NCBI RefSeq assembly: GCF_051958935.1
Contig: NZ_JBQCFP010000099.1
Coordinates: 1 to 64,000 of the forward strand
DNA from: Dokdonella_A sp051958935
GTDB lineage: Bacteria; Pseudomonadota; Gammaproteobacteria; Xanthomonadales; Rhodanobacteraceae
Direction: 5' to 3'
Length of the DNA: 64,000 nt
The notes under the pieces were generated by a model. That model saw only the letters and a list, made by a program, of their open reading frames with translations, made no database searches and was not told the DNA's origin. Below, piece by piece: positions 1-8,128 of this stretch; the stretch's first letter is position 1, and each line of letters opens with the position of its first letter. Position numbers and translations under genes: made by a program.

Positions 1-231
1 CCGGAGGCGATCACCGACACCGCGCTGCTGACGATCGAGGGCGAGCTCGACGACATCGCCGGCCTCGGCCAGACGCGCGCCGCACACGACCTGTGCCGCG
101 GCATCCCGGCGGCGAGTCATGCGCACATCGAGGTCGCCGGCGCCGGCCACTACGGCATCTTCAGCGGACGCCGCTGGCGCAATGCGGTCTACCACGACGT
201 GCGCGCGTTCATCCGGCGCTTCCACGGCTGA
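1..231 (+). CDS. phaZ: Intracellular polyhydroxybutyrate depolymerase, C-terminal part (5' end outside window)
   Basis: The reading frame is open from base 1 to the TGA at 229-231 and gives the last 76 residues. The stretch ITDTALLTIEGELDDIAG, then GQTRAAHDLC and later AGAGHYGIFSGRRWR, is typical of the C-terminal domain of intracellular PHB depolymerases. These alpha/beta hydrolase-fold enzymes break down the storage polymer polyhydroxybutyrate in the cytoplasm. The His of GHYGIFSG is probably the catalytic-triad histidine, by family analogy. The nucleophile and start lie upstream of the window, so integrity cannot be judged. Confidence 0.88.
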   Translation, partial: PEAITDTALLTIEGELDDIAGLGQTRAAHDLCRGIPAASHAHIEVAGAGHYGIFSGRRWRNAVYHDVRAFIRRFHG

Positions 232-320
232 GTCCGAGCCGCCGTAAGCAAGGCAAAAGACCGGACGCGGATCGACGCGGATCACCAGGCATCTCCATTC
301 ACGCCCATCCGCATTGATCC

Positions 321-1316
321 GTGTCTGATGCTTTGTCGGGCCGACGCGCGGGACGGTATGCTCGCGCGAATCCCCATCGGTCCATCGCCAGGAAGATGCT
401 TGCCGCGCTGATCCTCGCCTCGGTCGCCGGGCTCGCCTCGAACGCCCACTCAGTCGAGCCACCGGCCAAGCCGGTCACGATGCAGCAGGTGCTCGAAGCC
501 TCGAAACCGTCCGACTGGCGCCGCCCCGATCCGAACGACACGCTGTACCTGGACCTGCCGGGCGGCCGCGTCGTAATCGAACTCGCGCCCGCGTTCGCGC
601 CGCTGCACTCGGCGAACATCCGCACGCTGGTGCGCGCGCGCTATTTCGACGGCCTCGCGATCCTGCGCGTGCAGGACAACTTCGTCACGCAGTGGGGCGA
701 TCCCGACGCCGAGGACCCCGCGAAGGCGCGTCCGTTCGGCCAGGCGCGCCGCACCGTTGCGCCGGAATTCGAGCGCGCGATCGCGCCGAACCTGCCGTTC
801 ACGCGCCTGCCGGACGGCGACGTCTACGCGGCCGAGGTCGGCTTCTCGCATTGGATGCCGGCCGCGCGCGATCCGCAGGCCGGCAAGACCTGGCTCGCGC
901 ACTGCTATGGCATGGTCGGCGCCGGCCGCGACAACGGCGTGGACAGCGGCAGCGGCGCCGAACTCTACGTCGTCATCGGTCAGGAGCCGCGCCAGCTCGA
1001 CCGCAACATCGCGCTCGTCGGGCGCGTCGTGCAAGGCATGGAACTGCTCGCAAGCCTGCCGCGCGGCACCGGCCCGCTCGGCTTCTACGAAAAGCCCGAC
1101 CAGCGCCTGCCGATAAAGTCGGTGCGCCTGGCCGCCGACGTGCCGCAAGCCGAGCGCACGCCGCTCGAACTGCTGCGCACCGACACGTCCACGTTCACCG
1201 CGCTGATCGAGTCACGGCGCAACCGTCGCGACGACTGGTACAAGGTGCCGGCGGGAAAAATCAGCCTGTGCAACGTGCCGCTACCGGTGCGCAAGCCGCC
1301 TGCGCAGGCGCGCTGA
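321..1316 (+). CDS. Cyclophilin-type peptidylprolyl isomerase, exported
   Basis: A 331-residue protein. The segment from about residue 75 (LYLDLPGGRVVIELAPAFAP) through YFDGLAILRVQDNFVTQWGD to ELYVVIGQEPRQLDRNIALV reads as a cyclophilin fold, the beta-barrel enzyme that interconverts cis and trans prolyl bonds. A hydrophobic stretch (MLAALILASVAGLASNA, from residue 26) looks like a signal peptide, so the enzyme probably works in the periplasm. An ATG at 396 placed directly before it is a plausible alternative start; the longer start leaves an Arg-rich N-region. The protein is longer than a minimal cyclophilin because of inserted loops and a C-terminal extension. Its neighbours give no further hint. 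Confidence 0.82.
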   Translation: MSDALSGRRAGRYARANPHRSIARKMLAALILASVAGLASNAHSVEPPAKPVTMQQVLEASKPSDWRRPDPNDTLYLDLPGGRVVIELAPAFAPLHSANIRTLVRARYFDGLAILRVQDNFVTQWGDPDAEDPAKARPFGQARRTVAPEFERAIAPNLPFTRLPDGDVYAAEVGFSHWMPAARDPQAGKTWLAHCYGMVGAGRDNGVDSGSGAELYVVIGQEPRQLDRNIALVGRVVQGMELLASLPRGTGPLGFYEKPDQRLPIKSVRLAADVPQAERTPLELLRTDTSTFTALIESRRNRRDDWYKVPAGKISLCNVPLPVRKPPAQAR

Positions 1317-1419
1317 CGCAATCCGTGCTCACAGGAGTCGCCCCTGCCCGCCGCGGCGAGAGCATCGCGGCTGCCGCCGCCCACGGCCACGCGCGGCACT
1401 TCTGGTTTTTGGAGAGCCC

Positions 1420-1498
1420 GTAGGGCGGACCAAGGCGCGCAGCGGCGGATCCGCCTTCATCGCTCCGCGGCGCCGCACGGCGGCTCGCGCCGCCCTAC
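1420..1498. repeat. Intergenic palindromic repeat unit
   Basis: The unit begins GTAGGGCGG (1420-1428) and ends with its exact reverse complement CCGCCCTAC (1490-1498). A perfect internal palindrome, GGCGGATCCGCC, lies at 1444-1455. This layout is that of short extragenic palindromes common in proteobacterial genomes. It lies between two convergent genes, so it may also act as a two-way terminator. No second copy is visible in the window. Confidence 0.6.
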
Positions 1499-1536
1499 CC
1501 AACCGTCGCTCCCACGAACGTCGCGTGTTCGCCGCG

Positions 1537-2409
1537 CTACAGCTGCGTGGCGGCAAACGTATCGCAGCTCTTGAGGTTGCCCGACGAGAACCCCGTGCGG
1601 AACCAGCGCACGCGTTCGGCCGAACTGCCATGCGTGAACGAGTCCGGCACGACGTAGCCGCGCGCCTGCCGTTGCAGGGTGTCGTCGCCGATCTGGTTGG
1701 CCGCGTTGAGCGCCGCCTCGACGTCGCCCTGCTCGAGCCAGTTGAGTTTCGCCTGTGCATGGTTGGCCCATACGCCGGCGAAACAGTCGGCCTGCAATTC
1801 CTGTCGCACCGACAATCCGTCGGCTCCCTGCATCGGTTGGCCGCCCTGCGCCGCGCGCTCGACCTGGTTCATGACGCCGATGAGGTTCTGGATGTGATGC
1901 CCGACTTCGTGCGCGATCACGTACGCGCGCGCGAAGTCGCCCGCGGCATGGAAGCGCTGCTGCATTTCCTGGAAGAAGGCGAGGTCGAGATAGACCTGGC
2001 GATCGCCCGGGCAGTAGAACGGCCCCATCGCGGCGGACGCCGCACCGCAGGCCGACTGCACCGCGCCGTGAAACAGCACGAGGCGCGGAGCGGGATACTG
2101 CTGGCCGCTCGCGCGGAACATGTCGCCCCAGACGTCCTCGGTGCTGCCGAGCACCGCACGCACGAAATCGGTCTGCTGGTCGTTGCCAGCGGGTGCGACC
2201 TGCTGCTGCGCACTGCCGCCGTCGTCGCCGACGCCGCCACCGATCAGTTGCAGGATCTCCAATGGGTTCTTGTGGAAGATGAGGCTCACGATCACGACGA
2301 GGATGATGCCGCCGAGGCCAAGCCCGCGCCCGCCGCCGAACCCGCCGCCGCCACCGCCGCCTTCGTCCTCGACCACGTTGTCGCTGCGCCGCGACTTCTG
2401 CCAGAGCAT
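1537..2409 (-). CDS. ypfJ: Neutral zinc metallopeptidase, YpfJ family
   Basis: A 290-residue protein with an N-terminal Gly-rich cytoplasmic stretch, one membrane segment (LGLGGIILVVIVSLIFH, about residues 30-47) and a C-terminal catalytic domain. The HEVGHHIQ motif near residue 168 is the HExxH zinc site. It is followed by the family signature QELQADCFAGVWAN. The reading frame is open for another 650 nt upstream, but the ATG at 2409 has a GGAG-type ribosome site and matches the family N-terminus (MLWQ/MRW followed by basic residues). Family members are membrane-anchored putative metallopeptidases of poorly known substrate. It is divergent from the DoxX gene that follows. Confidence 0.9.
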   Translation of the reverse strand: MLWQKSRRSDNVVEDEGGGGGGGFGGGRGLGLGGIILVVIVSLIFHKNPLEILQLIGGGVGDDGGSAQQQVAPAGNDQQTDFVRAVLGSTEDVWGDMFRASGQQYPAPRLVLFHGAVQSACGAASAAMGPFYCPGDRQVYLDLAFFQEMQQRFHAAGDFARAYVIAHEVGHHIQNLIGVMNQVERAAQGGQPMQGADGLSVRQELQADCFAGVWANHAQAKLNWLEQGDVEAALNAANQIGDDTLQRQARGYVVPDSFTHGSSAERVRWFRTGFSSGNLKSCDTFAATQL

Positions 2410-2686
2410 GAGCGTCTCCCTCCTCGCGCCGGAACGGCCACCGCGTCCGACACTACTCTGCCGCCCGCTGACGCCGCAAGCGGCGCGGATTGCGCGCGTC
2501 GCACGGCGTTCAGCGATGTCCACGACCGGCGCCGGTCGGCGGCGGGCAAGCGCGCCCGGCAGGCCTACCGCCCGCACGCGCAGGCAATTGGCGCGCGATC
2601 GCCCGCCCGAAAGCGAATGCGCGGGGACCCGGTCATTCGCGCGTCGTCCACGCACACCGACGCGAATTGCTGCCCGGAGGCCCTCG

Positions 2687-3379
2687 ATGAACCCCGTCCT
2701 TGCACGCTCCACACACAGCTGGAACCTGTTGGTCGCGCGCCTGGAAGGCGCCGGCGAAACCCTGCCTCCGTTCGTGCTGCGCCTGATCATGGGCTGGGAA
2801 TTCTGGGAATCGGGATTGGAAAAGCTCCGTGGCGAAAACTGGTTCGCCGACATCCAGCAGCGATTTCCGTTTCCGTTCGACCAGTTGCCGACCGGTTTCA
2901 GCTGGACGCTGTCGACCTGGACGGAGATCCTCGGCGCGCTGCTGCTCTGGCTCGGTCTCGGAACGCGCGTCGCCGCATTCGCGTTGCTCTTCGTCACGTT
3001 CGTCGCGACCGCTGCCGTGCACTGGCCTGACATGTGGTCGATGTGGAGCGACCTCGCCAAGGGCTACGCGATCAAGGACATGGGCCATGGCAACTTCAAG
3101 TTGCCGCTGCTGTTCGTGGTGATGCTGCTGCCGCTCGTGTTCAACGGCGCGGGCAAGTTCAGCCTCGATCATCTCCTTTCGCGCCTGCTCGGCACGGGCG
3201 AGGCGCGACGCGCGATCGACGATCCGCTCGCGTGGTCGCTCGCCTCGGCCGTGCTCGGCGTGCCGTTCCTCATGCTGCTGCCGAAATTCGGCGTGGCCCT
3301 GCTCGTGCTCGCGCTGCTGCTGGCGCTCGCCGGTCGCCGGCGATCCGGCTCGCCTGAAGGCGCGTGGCGCACGCCCTGA
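2687..3379 (+). CDS. DoxX-family membrane protein
   Basis: A 230-residue protein. The ATG at 2687 sits 6 nt after CGGAGG, which decides the start inside a much longer open frame. PPFVLRLIMGWEFWESGLEKL is followed by hydrophobic segments around ILGALLLWLGLGTRVAAF, LFVTFVATAAVH and PLLFVVMLLPLVFNGAGKFS, the usual four-helix DoxX pattern ending in a GxGxxSLD motif. An extra hydrophobic C-terminal segment follows. DoxX proteins are inner-membrane proteins often tied to redox or thiol stress, but the role of this one cannot be told from its neighbours. Confidence 0.8.
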   Translation: MNPVLARSTHSWNLLVARLEGAGETLPPFVLRLIMGWEFWESGLEKLRGENWFADIQQRFPFPFDQLPTGFSWTLSTWTEILGALLLWLGLGTRVAAFALLFVTFVATAAVHWPDMWSMWSDLAKGYAIKDMGHGNFKLPLLFVVMLLPLVFNGAGKFSLDHLLSRLLGTGEARRAIDDPLAWSLASAVLGVPFLMLLPKFGVALLVLALLLALAGRRRSGSPEGAWRTP

Positions 3380-3437
3380 ACGGCGTGCGCGGACGCTCGC
3401 GGCGGCAGCCACCGTTGCGCCTTGCTATGCTGCGAGG

Positions 3438-4088
3438 ATGACCAGCAGTTCCCCGTCCGCCACTCGCATGGCGCAGCGCTTTCGCGGCTTCCTCCCGGTG
3501 ATCGTCGACGTCGAGACCGGCGGCTTCGACAGCGAGCGCCATGCCCTGCTCGAGATCGCGGTGTCGACCATCCGCATGGACGACCGCGGCATCGTGCACG
3601 CCGATCCGGTCGTATCGACCCACGTGGAGCCGTTCGCCGGCTCGCTGCTCGATCCGCGCTCGCTCGAGGTCACCGGCATCGACCCGACGCATCCGCTGCG
3701 CGGTGCGTTGCATGAGAAGGAAGCGCTCGACCTCGTGTTCCGGCCGATTCGCGTGGCGATGCGCGAGAGCGACTGCCAGCGCGCGATCCTCGTCGGCCAC
3801 AATGCGGCGTTCGATCTCGCGTTCCTCAATGCGGCGATCCGGCGCACCGACCACAAGCGCAGCCCGTTCCATCCCTTCAGCTGCTTCGATACCGTGTCGC
3901 TCGCCGGCCTCGCGTACGGCCAGACCGTGCTGAGCCGTGCCGTCGAGGCCTCCGGCCGCGCCTGGGACCCGCGCGAGGCGCATTCGGCGGTCTACGACAC
4001 CGAGCGCACGGCGGAACTGTTCTGCGACATCGTCAATCGCTGGCGGCGACTCGAAGAATCCGCGCGCGCGATGCCTGCCTTCGCCTGA
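3438..4088 (+). CDS. rnt: Ribonuclease T
   Basis: A 216-residue protein of normal RNase T length. The DEDDh exonuclease motifs are present: DVETGGF (Asp24, Glu26), VGHNAAFDLAFLN with the second Asp, and HSAVYDTERTAELF carrying the His and last Asp. RNase T trims the 3' ends of tRNA (including CCA end turnover), 5S and 23S rRNA, and acts as a homodimer in the cytoplasm. PFHPFSCFDTVSLAGLAYGQTVL is the family-specific substrate-binding stretch. An internal Met at residue 11 is a possible later start. Confidence 0.93.
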   Translation: MTSSSPSATRMAQRFRGFLPVIVDVETGGFDSERHALLEIAVSTIRMDDRGIVHADPVVSTHVEPFAGSLLDPRSLEVTGIDPTHPLRGALHEKEALDLVFRPIRVAMRESDCQRAILVGHNAAFDLAFLNAAIRRTDHKRSPFHPFSCFDTVSLAGLAYGQTVLSRAVEASGRAWDPREAHSAVYDTERTAELFCDIVNRWRRLEESARAMPAFA

Positions 4089-4116
4089 TCATTGCCATCC
4101 TCATCCGGAGCCTGCC

Positions 4117-4545
4117 ATGCCCGTTTCGCCCATCCGCCGCCGAATCGTCGTCCTCGTCGCGAGCCTCGCGCTCGCCGTGCCGTTCGCGGCAACCGCCAAG
4201 GACGCCGCGAAGGAAGCCGCGCCGCAGCTCCTAAAGTTCGGGAAGGATGGCGCGCACGCCACCTCCAAGGGGAAATTCAAGGCACCCAAGGACGTCGTGC
4301 GCAACTACGCCGTCGACCTCAAGGCTGGCGACAGCTACGCGGTCGCGGTCGACGACGGCAAGAGCCAGGTGACCTTCTTCAGCGTCTTCGCCCCCGGCGC
4401 CCCGCAGCGCGAAGGCGAGGGCCGCACCCGCATGACGGTCAAGCCGACCGCGGACGGCACCTACATCATCCACGTGTTCATGACGCAAGGCGCAGTGGCC
4501 AAGGGCGCCGCGTCATCGTACGAACTGACGGTCACGAAATCCTGA
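4117..4545 (+). CDS. Hypothetical exported protein, pre-peptidase-like beta domain
   Basis: A 142-residue protein starting 29 nt after rnt, with CCGGAG just ahead of the ATG. An N-terminal signal peptide is clear (RRRIVVLVASLALAVPFAATA, cut expected near residue 27). The mature part (YAVDLKAGDSYAVAVDD, then GTYIIHVFMTQGAV and SYELTVTKS) has the alternating pattern of small beta-sandwich domains resembling bacterial pre-peptidase C-terminal domains. It is probably periplasmic. Its function is not recognised. Confidence 0.7.
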   Translation: MPVSPIRRRIVVLVASLALAVPFAATAKDAAKEAAPQLLKFGKDGAHATSKGKFKAPKDVVRNYAVDLKAGDSYAVAVDDGKSQVTFFSVFAPGAPQREGEGRTRMTVKPTADGTYIIHVFMTQGAVAKGAASSYELTVTKS

Positions 4546-4622
4546 AGCCTGCCCCGGCGACCCTCGGCCGCGTGCGCGGGTCGCTTGATACCGGGGCATC
4601 GAGGGCGCATCTCCATCGAGCC

Positions 4623-4907
4623 ATGCCGATCCACGAATACGTCCCGCTCGAATCGCCCGGCTGCGCGCTCTGCTGCTACGGCTTCGAGCGCCTCGAACGG
4701 CTGTCCGACACGCCGCTCACGCATTGCACCGCATGCGGCAAGCCGGTACGACGCGTCATCGGCGCGCCGGCCGTGGCCGTCGGCGGCGCGCACCTGCTGC
4801 GCGAGGACCATGTCGCGAAACACGGTTTCACCCAGTATCGCAAGGTCGGCAAGGGCCGCTACGAAAAGACCACCGGCGACGGCCCGGACACGATCGGCAG
4901 CGACTGA
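4623..4907 (+). CDS. FmdB-type zinc-ribbon protein
   Basis: A 94-residue protein beginning MPIHEYVPLESPGCALC. It has two CxxC-like pairs, CALCC and CTACGKPV about 30 residues apart, with RLERLSDTPLTHC between them. This is the arrangement of the FmdB/putative regulatory zinc-ribbon family, whose members usually start MPIYEY and have the second pair as CPxC. Four cysteines probably bind one zinc. The role is unknown; the family was named from a methanotroph regulator but is not well characterised. Confidence 0.72.
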   Translation: MPIHEYVPLESPGCALCCYGFERLERLSDTPLTHCTACGKPVRRVIGAPAVAVGGAHLLREDHVAKHGFTQYRKVGKGRYEKTTGDGPDTIGSD

Positions 4908-5014
4908 TTGCAACATCGGTCTCGACCCGGCCATCGATGCCGGGTGACGCAAATTCCTGAATAGGCACGATATCGGCGTCCGGCTCGGCCGTGTACGCCG
5001 TGCGTGAAACCTTT

Positions 5015-5032
5015 CCGTCATAAAACCCTCAT
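5015..5032 (+). promoter_or_regulatory. Pho box (PhoB site) ahead of pstS
   Basis: Two 7-bp repeats, CCGTCAT (5015-5021) and CCCTCAT (5026-5032), lie 11 bp apart with AAAA between them. They match 13 of 18 positions of the enteric Pho-box consensus (CTGTCATAAATCTGTCAC). The site is 78 bp ahead of the pstS start, the expected place for PhoB activation under phosphate starvation. No phoB or phoR gene is in the window. Confidence 0.75.
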
Positions 5033-5109
5033 CGTTCTGCAATCGCGCGGGCCTACAAAGCGCGGCGTCGGCTCAATGCCGCTCCGCCTTTCCATGTGAG
5101 GAGTCCCGC

Positions 5110-6132
5110 GTGTTCAACTCGATCAAGTCCCGCTTCGTCGCCGCCGGTCTCGCCAGCGTGATCGGCGCCGCGTCCGCGCAGGCCGCCGACATCACCGGCG
5201 CCGGCGCGACGTTCATCTATCCGATCCTCGCGAAGTGGTCGGACAGCTACAACAACGCGACCGGCAACAGGATCAACTACCAGTCGATCGGATCGGGCGG
5301 CGGCATCGCGCAGATCAAGGCGGGCACGGTCGTCTTCGGTTCGTCGGACAAGCCGCTCGACCCGAAGGAACTCGAAGATGCAGGCCTCGCGCAATTCCCG
5401 TCCGTGATCGGCGGCGTCGTGCCGGTCGTCACCATCGAAGGCGTCGACGCGGGCAAGCTCCGTTTCACCGGACCGCTGCTCGCCGACATCTTCCAGGGCA
5501 AGGTGACGCGGTGGAACGACCCGGCGATCGCGCAGATCAATCCGGACGTCAGGCTTGCGGACGCTGCGATCACCGTCGTGCATCGTTCGGATGGTTCGGG
5601 CACCACGTTCAACTTCGTCAACTACCTCTCGAAGGTGTCGCCGGAGTGGAAGGCGAAGGTCGGTGAAGGCACTGCCGTGTCGTGGCCGACCGGCGTCGGC
5701 GGCAAGGGCAACGAAGGCGTCGCCGCGTACGTGAAGCAGATCAAGGGTTCGATCGGCTACGTCGAACTCGCCTACGCGCTGCAGAACAAGATGACTCATG
5801 CCGCCATGCAGAACGCCGCAGGCCAGTTCGTGCAGCCGAGCCTGGCCAGCTTCCAGGCCGCCGCCGCGGGCGCCGACTGGAAGAACGCGAAGGACTTCTT
5901 CCTCGTCATCACGAATGCACCGGGCGAGAACTCCTGGCCGATCACCGCGACGAACTTCATCCTCGTCTACAAGCAGCCGAAGAACAGCGCCGGCACCAAG
6001 GCCGCGCTCGACTTCTTCAAGTGGGCCTACGAAAACGGTGGCCAGCAGGCCGAAGAACTCGACTACGTGCCCCTGCCGAAGGGCCTTACCGAACAGATCG
6101 AAGCCTACTGGGCGGCGCAGATCAAGCTCTGA
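5110..6132 (+). CDS. pstS: Periplasmic phosphate-binding protein PstS
   Basis: A 340-residue protein with a GTG start preceded by GAGGAG. The signal peptide ends SAQA-ADITGAG. GAGATFIYPILAKW, INYQSIGSGGGIAQI, FGSSDKPL and HRSDGSGTTFNF are the phosphate-contacting loops of PstS (Thr/Ser-Gly and Arg-Ser-Asp-Gly-Ser-Gly-Thr). It captures phosphate in the periplasm for the PstCAB transporter. First gene of the operon, directly behind a Pho box, so induction on phosphate starvation is expected. A stable hairpin follows the stop codon. Confidence 0.95.
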   Translation: MFNSIKSRFVAAGLASVIGAASAQAADITGAGATFIYPILAKWSDSYNNATGNRINYQSIGSGGGIAQIKAGTVVFGSSDKPLDPKELEDAGLAQFPSVIGGVVPVVTIEGVDAGKLRFTGPLLADIFQGKVTRWNDPAIAQINPDVRLADAAITVVHRSDGSGTTFNFVNYLSKVSPEWKAKVGEGTAVSWPTGVGGKGNEGVAAYVKQIKGSIGYVELAYALQNKMTHAAMQNAAGQFVQPSLASFQAAAAGADWKNAKDFFLVITNAPGENSWPITATNFILVYKQPKNSAGTKAALDFFKWAYENGGQQAEELDYVPLPKGLTEQIEAYWAAQIKL

Positions 6133-6171
6133 CGACCGTCGTACGGATCCTTTCGCCGGAAAGGTGCGGAA

Positions 6172-6211
6172 GGGATGGCGCGGCGGTCCACGTCGCCGTT
6201 CGCGCCATCCC
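6172..6211 (+). other. Intercistronic hairpin between pstS and pstC
   Basis: GGGATGGCGCG (6172-6182) pairs perfectly with CGCGCCATCCC (6201-6211) around an 18-nt loop. There is no T-run, so it is not a typical terminator. A hairpin here could protect the 3' end of a pstS message and help produce more PstS than PstC/A; that function is inferred from position. Confidence 0.55.
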
Positions 6212-6260
6212 CACTCCGCCGCCTCCGCGCCGTCCTCGCTATCGTGAATCCGGAAGACAC

Positions 6261-7259
6261 ATGGCCGCCACGAGCCGCGCCATCACCCCGACGCTGACCG
6301 CCGCGATCGTCGACGCGGACCGCCGCAACGCGCGCGACGCGCGCGCCGACGGTGCGTTCCGCTGGCTCGTCACCGGCGCCGGCATCTTCGTCCTGCTCGC
6401 GCTCGCGGGAGCCGCGTTATCGATGCTCTGGGGCGGACGCGAGGCGTTCTCGACCTTCGGCGCAGGGTTCCTGCTCTCGACCGAGTGGGACGCGGTCAAC
6501 CATCGCTTCGGCGCGCTCGTGCCGGTGTACGGCACGCTCGTCACCGCCCTCATCGCGATGATCATCGCCGTGCCCGTCAGCTTCGGCATCGCGCTGTTCC
6601 TCACCGAGGTCGCACCCAGCTGGATGCGCGGACCGGTGGGTGCCGCGATCGAGCTGCTCGCCGGCATTCCTTCGATCATCTACGGCATGTGGGGCCTTTT
6701 CGTGTTCGTGCCGTTGATGGGCGAATACGTGAGCCCATGGCTGAACGACCATGTCGGTGCATTGCCACTCATCGGCCCGCTGTTCACCGGGCCGCCGCTC
6801 GGCATCGGCATGCTCACCGCGGGCATCGTGCTCGCGATCATGGTGATCCCGTTCATCTCGTCGGTCATGCGCGAGGTATTCCTCACCGTGCCGACGCGCC
6901 TCAAGGAGTCCGCCTACGCGCTCGGCTCGACCACCACGGAAGTCGTCTGGCACATCGTGCTGCCGTACACGCGCTCGGCCGTCATCGGCGGCGTCTTCCT
7001 CGGCCTCGGGCGCGCGCTCGGCGAAACGATGGCGGTCACTTTCGTGCTCGGCAATGCGCACCAGCTCACCGCGTCGCTGCTGATGCCCGGCAACTCGATC
7101 GCCGCGACGATCGCCAACGAATTCACCGAAGCCGATTCGGACATCTATCGATCGTCGCTGATCGCGCTCGGCTTCCTGCTGTTCATCGTGACGTTCTTCG
7201 TGCTCGCCGCGGCGAAACTCATGCTGCGCCGCCTGTCCCGCGCGGAGGGTGCGACGTGA
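6261..7259 (+). CDS. pstC: Phosphate ABC transporter permease PstC
   Basis: A 332-residue protein. The ATG at 6261 follows CGGAAGA. After a polar N-terminal arm come six membrane helices, the first at ITGAGIFVLLALAGAALSML-like residues 38-55. The permease EAA loop reads KESAYALGSTTTEVVWHIVLP, and GRALGETMAVTFVLGN is the PstC signature. It forms the membrane channel with PstA. The stop codon overlaps the GTG start of pstA (GTGA), so the two are translationally coupled. Confidence 0.94.
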   Translation: MAATSRAITPTLTAAIVDADRRNARDARADGAFRWLVTGAGIFVLLALAGAALSMLWGGREAFSTFGAGFLLSTEWDAVNHRFGALVPVYGTLVTALIAMIIAVPVSFGIALFLTEVAPSWMRGPVGAAIELLAGIPSIIYGMWGLFVFVPLMGEYVSPWLNDHVGALPLIGPLFTGPPLGIGMLTAGIVLAIMVIPFISSVMREVFLTVPTRLKESAYALGSTTTEVVWHIVLPYTRSAVIGGVFLGLGRALGETMAVTFVLGNAHQLTASLLMPGNSIAATIANEFTEADSDIYRSSLIALGFLLFIVTFFVLAAAKLMLRRLSRAEGAT

Positions 7260-8128
7260 ATGCCTCTGGGTACGCGGTGTCCGACCGCCTCTACCGGAAA
7301 CGGCGCATTCGCAACGCGATCGCGCTCGGCCTGTCCGGCCTCGCCACCCTGTTCGGGCTGTTCTGGCTCGTGTGGATCCTCTGGACCACCCTGCGCACCG
7401 GCCTCGCCGCCCTGAAGCCCGCCCTGTTCACGCAGATGACGCCGCCACCCGGCTCCGACGGCGGCCTCGCCAATGCCCTGTTCGGCAGCACCGTGATGAG
7501 CCTCGGCGCGATCCTGATCGGCACGCCGGTCGGCATCGCCGCGGGCACCTTCCTTGCCGAGTACGCGCGCAAGCACCCGATCGGCGAGACGATCCGCTTC
7601 GTCAACGACATCCTGCTGTCCGCACCGTCGATCGTGCTCGGCCTCTTCGTCTACACGCTCGTCGTGCGCAGCAGCGGCCACTTCTCCGGATACGCCGGCG
7701 CGCTCGCGCTCGCGCTGATCGTGCTGCCGGTGGTCGTGCGCACGACCGACGAAATGCTCCAGCTCGTGCCGGGCACGATGCGCGAAGCGGCGCTGTCGCT
7801 CGGCGTGCCGCAGTGGAAGGTGACGGTGCAAGTACTTTACCGCGCCGCCCTGCCGGGCATCGTCACGGGTGTGTTGCTCGCCCTAGCGCGCATCAGCGGC
7901 GAGACCGCACCGCTGCTGTTCACCGCGCTCAACAACCAGTACTGGACGCACGACGTGTCGCAGCCGATGGCGAGCGTGCCGGTGGTCATCTTCCAGTACG
8001 CGATGAGCCCGTACGACTCGTGGCACGCACTCGCCTGGGCCGGCGCGTTCGTCGTCACGCTGTTCGTGCTGCTGCTCAGCTTCCTCTCACGCGCGATCCT
8101 GCTGCGCAACAAGGCCAGCCATGACTGA
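7256..8128 (+). CDS. pstA: Phosphate ABC transporter permease PstA
   Basis: A 290-residue protein. A GTG start at 7256 overlapping the pstC stop is chosen because the family N-terminus (VSDRLYRKRRIRNAIAL) begins there and the longer open frame upstream lies inside pstC. Six membrane helices are predicted. The EAA loop reads REAALSLGVPQWKVTVQVLY and the GETAPLLFTALNN motif is typical of PstA. It pairs with PstC and is driven by PstB. It ends 8 nt inside the start of pstB. Confidence 0.94.
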   Translation: MNASGYAVSDRLYRKRRIRNAIALGLSGLATLFGLFWLVWILWTTLRTGLAALKPALFTQMTPPPGSDGGLANALFGSTVMSLGAILIGTPVGIAAGTFLAEYARKHPIGETIRFVNDILLSAPSIVLGLFVYTLVVRSSGHFSGYAGALALALIVLPVVVRTTDEMLQLVPGTMREAALSLGVPQWKVTVQVLYRAALPGIVTGVLLALARISGETAPLLFTALNNQYWTHDVSQPMASVPVVIFQYAMSPYDSWHALAWAGAFVVTLFVLLLSFLSRAILLRNKASHD

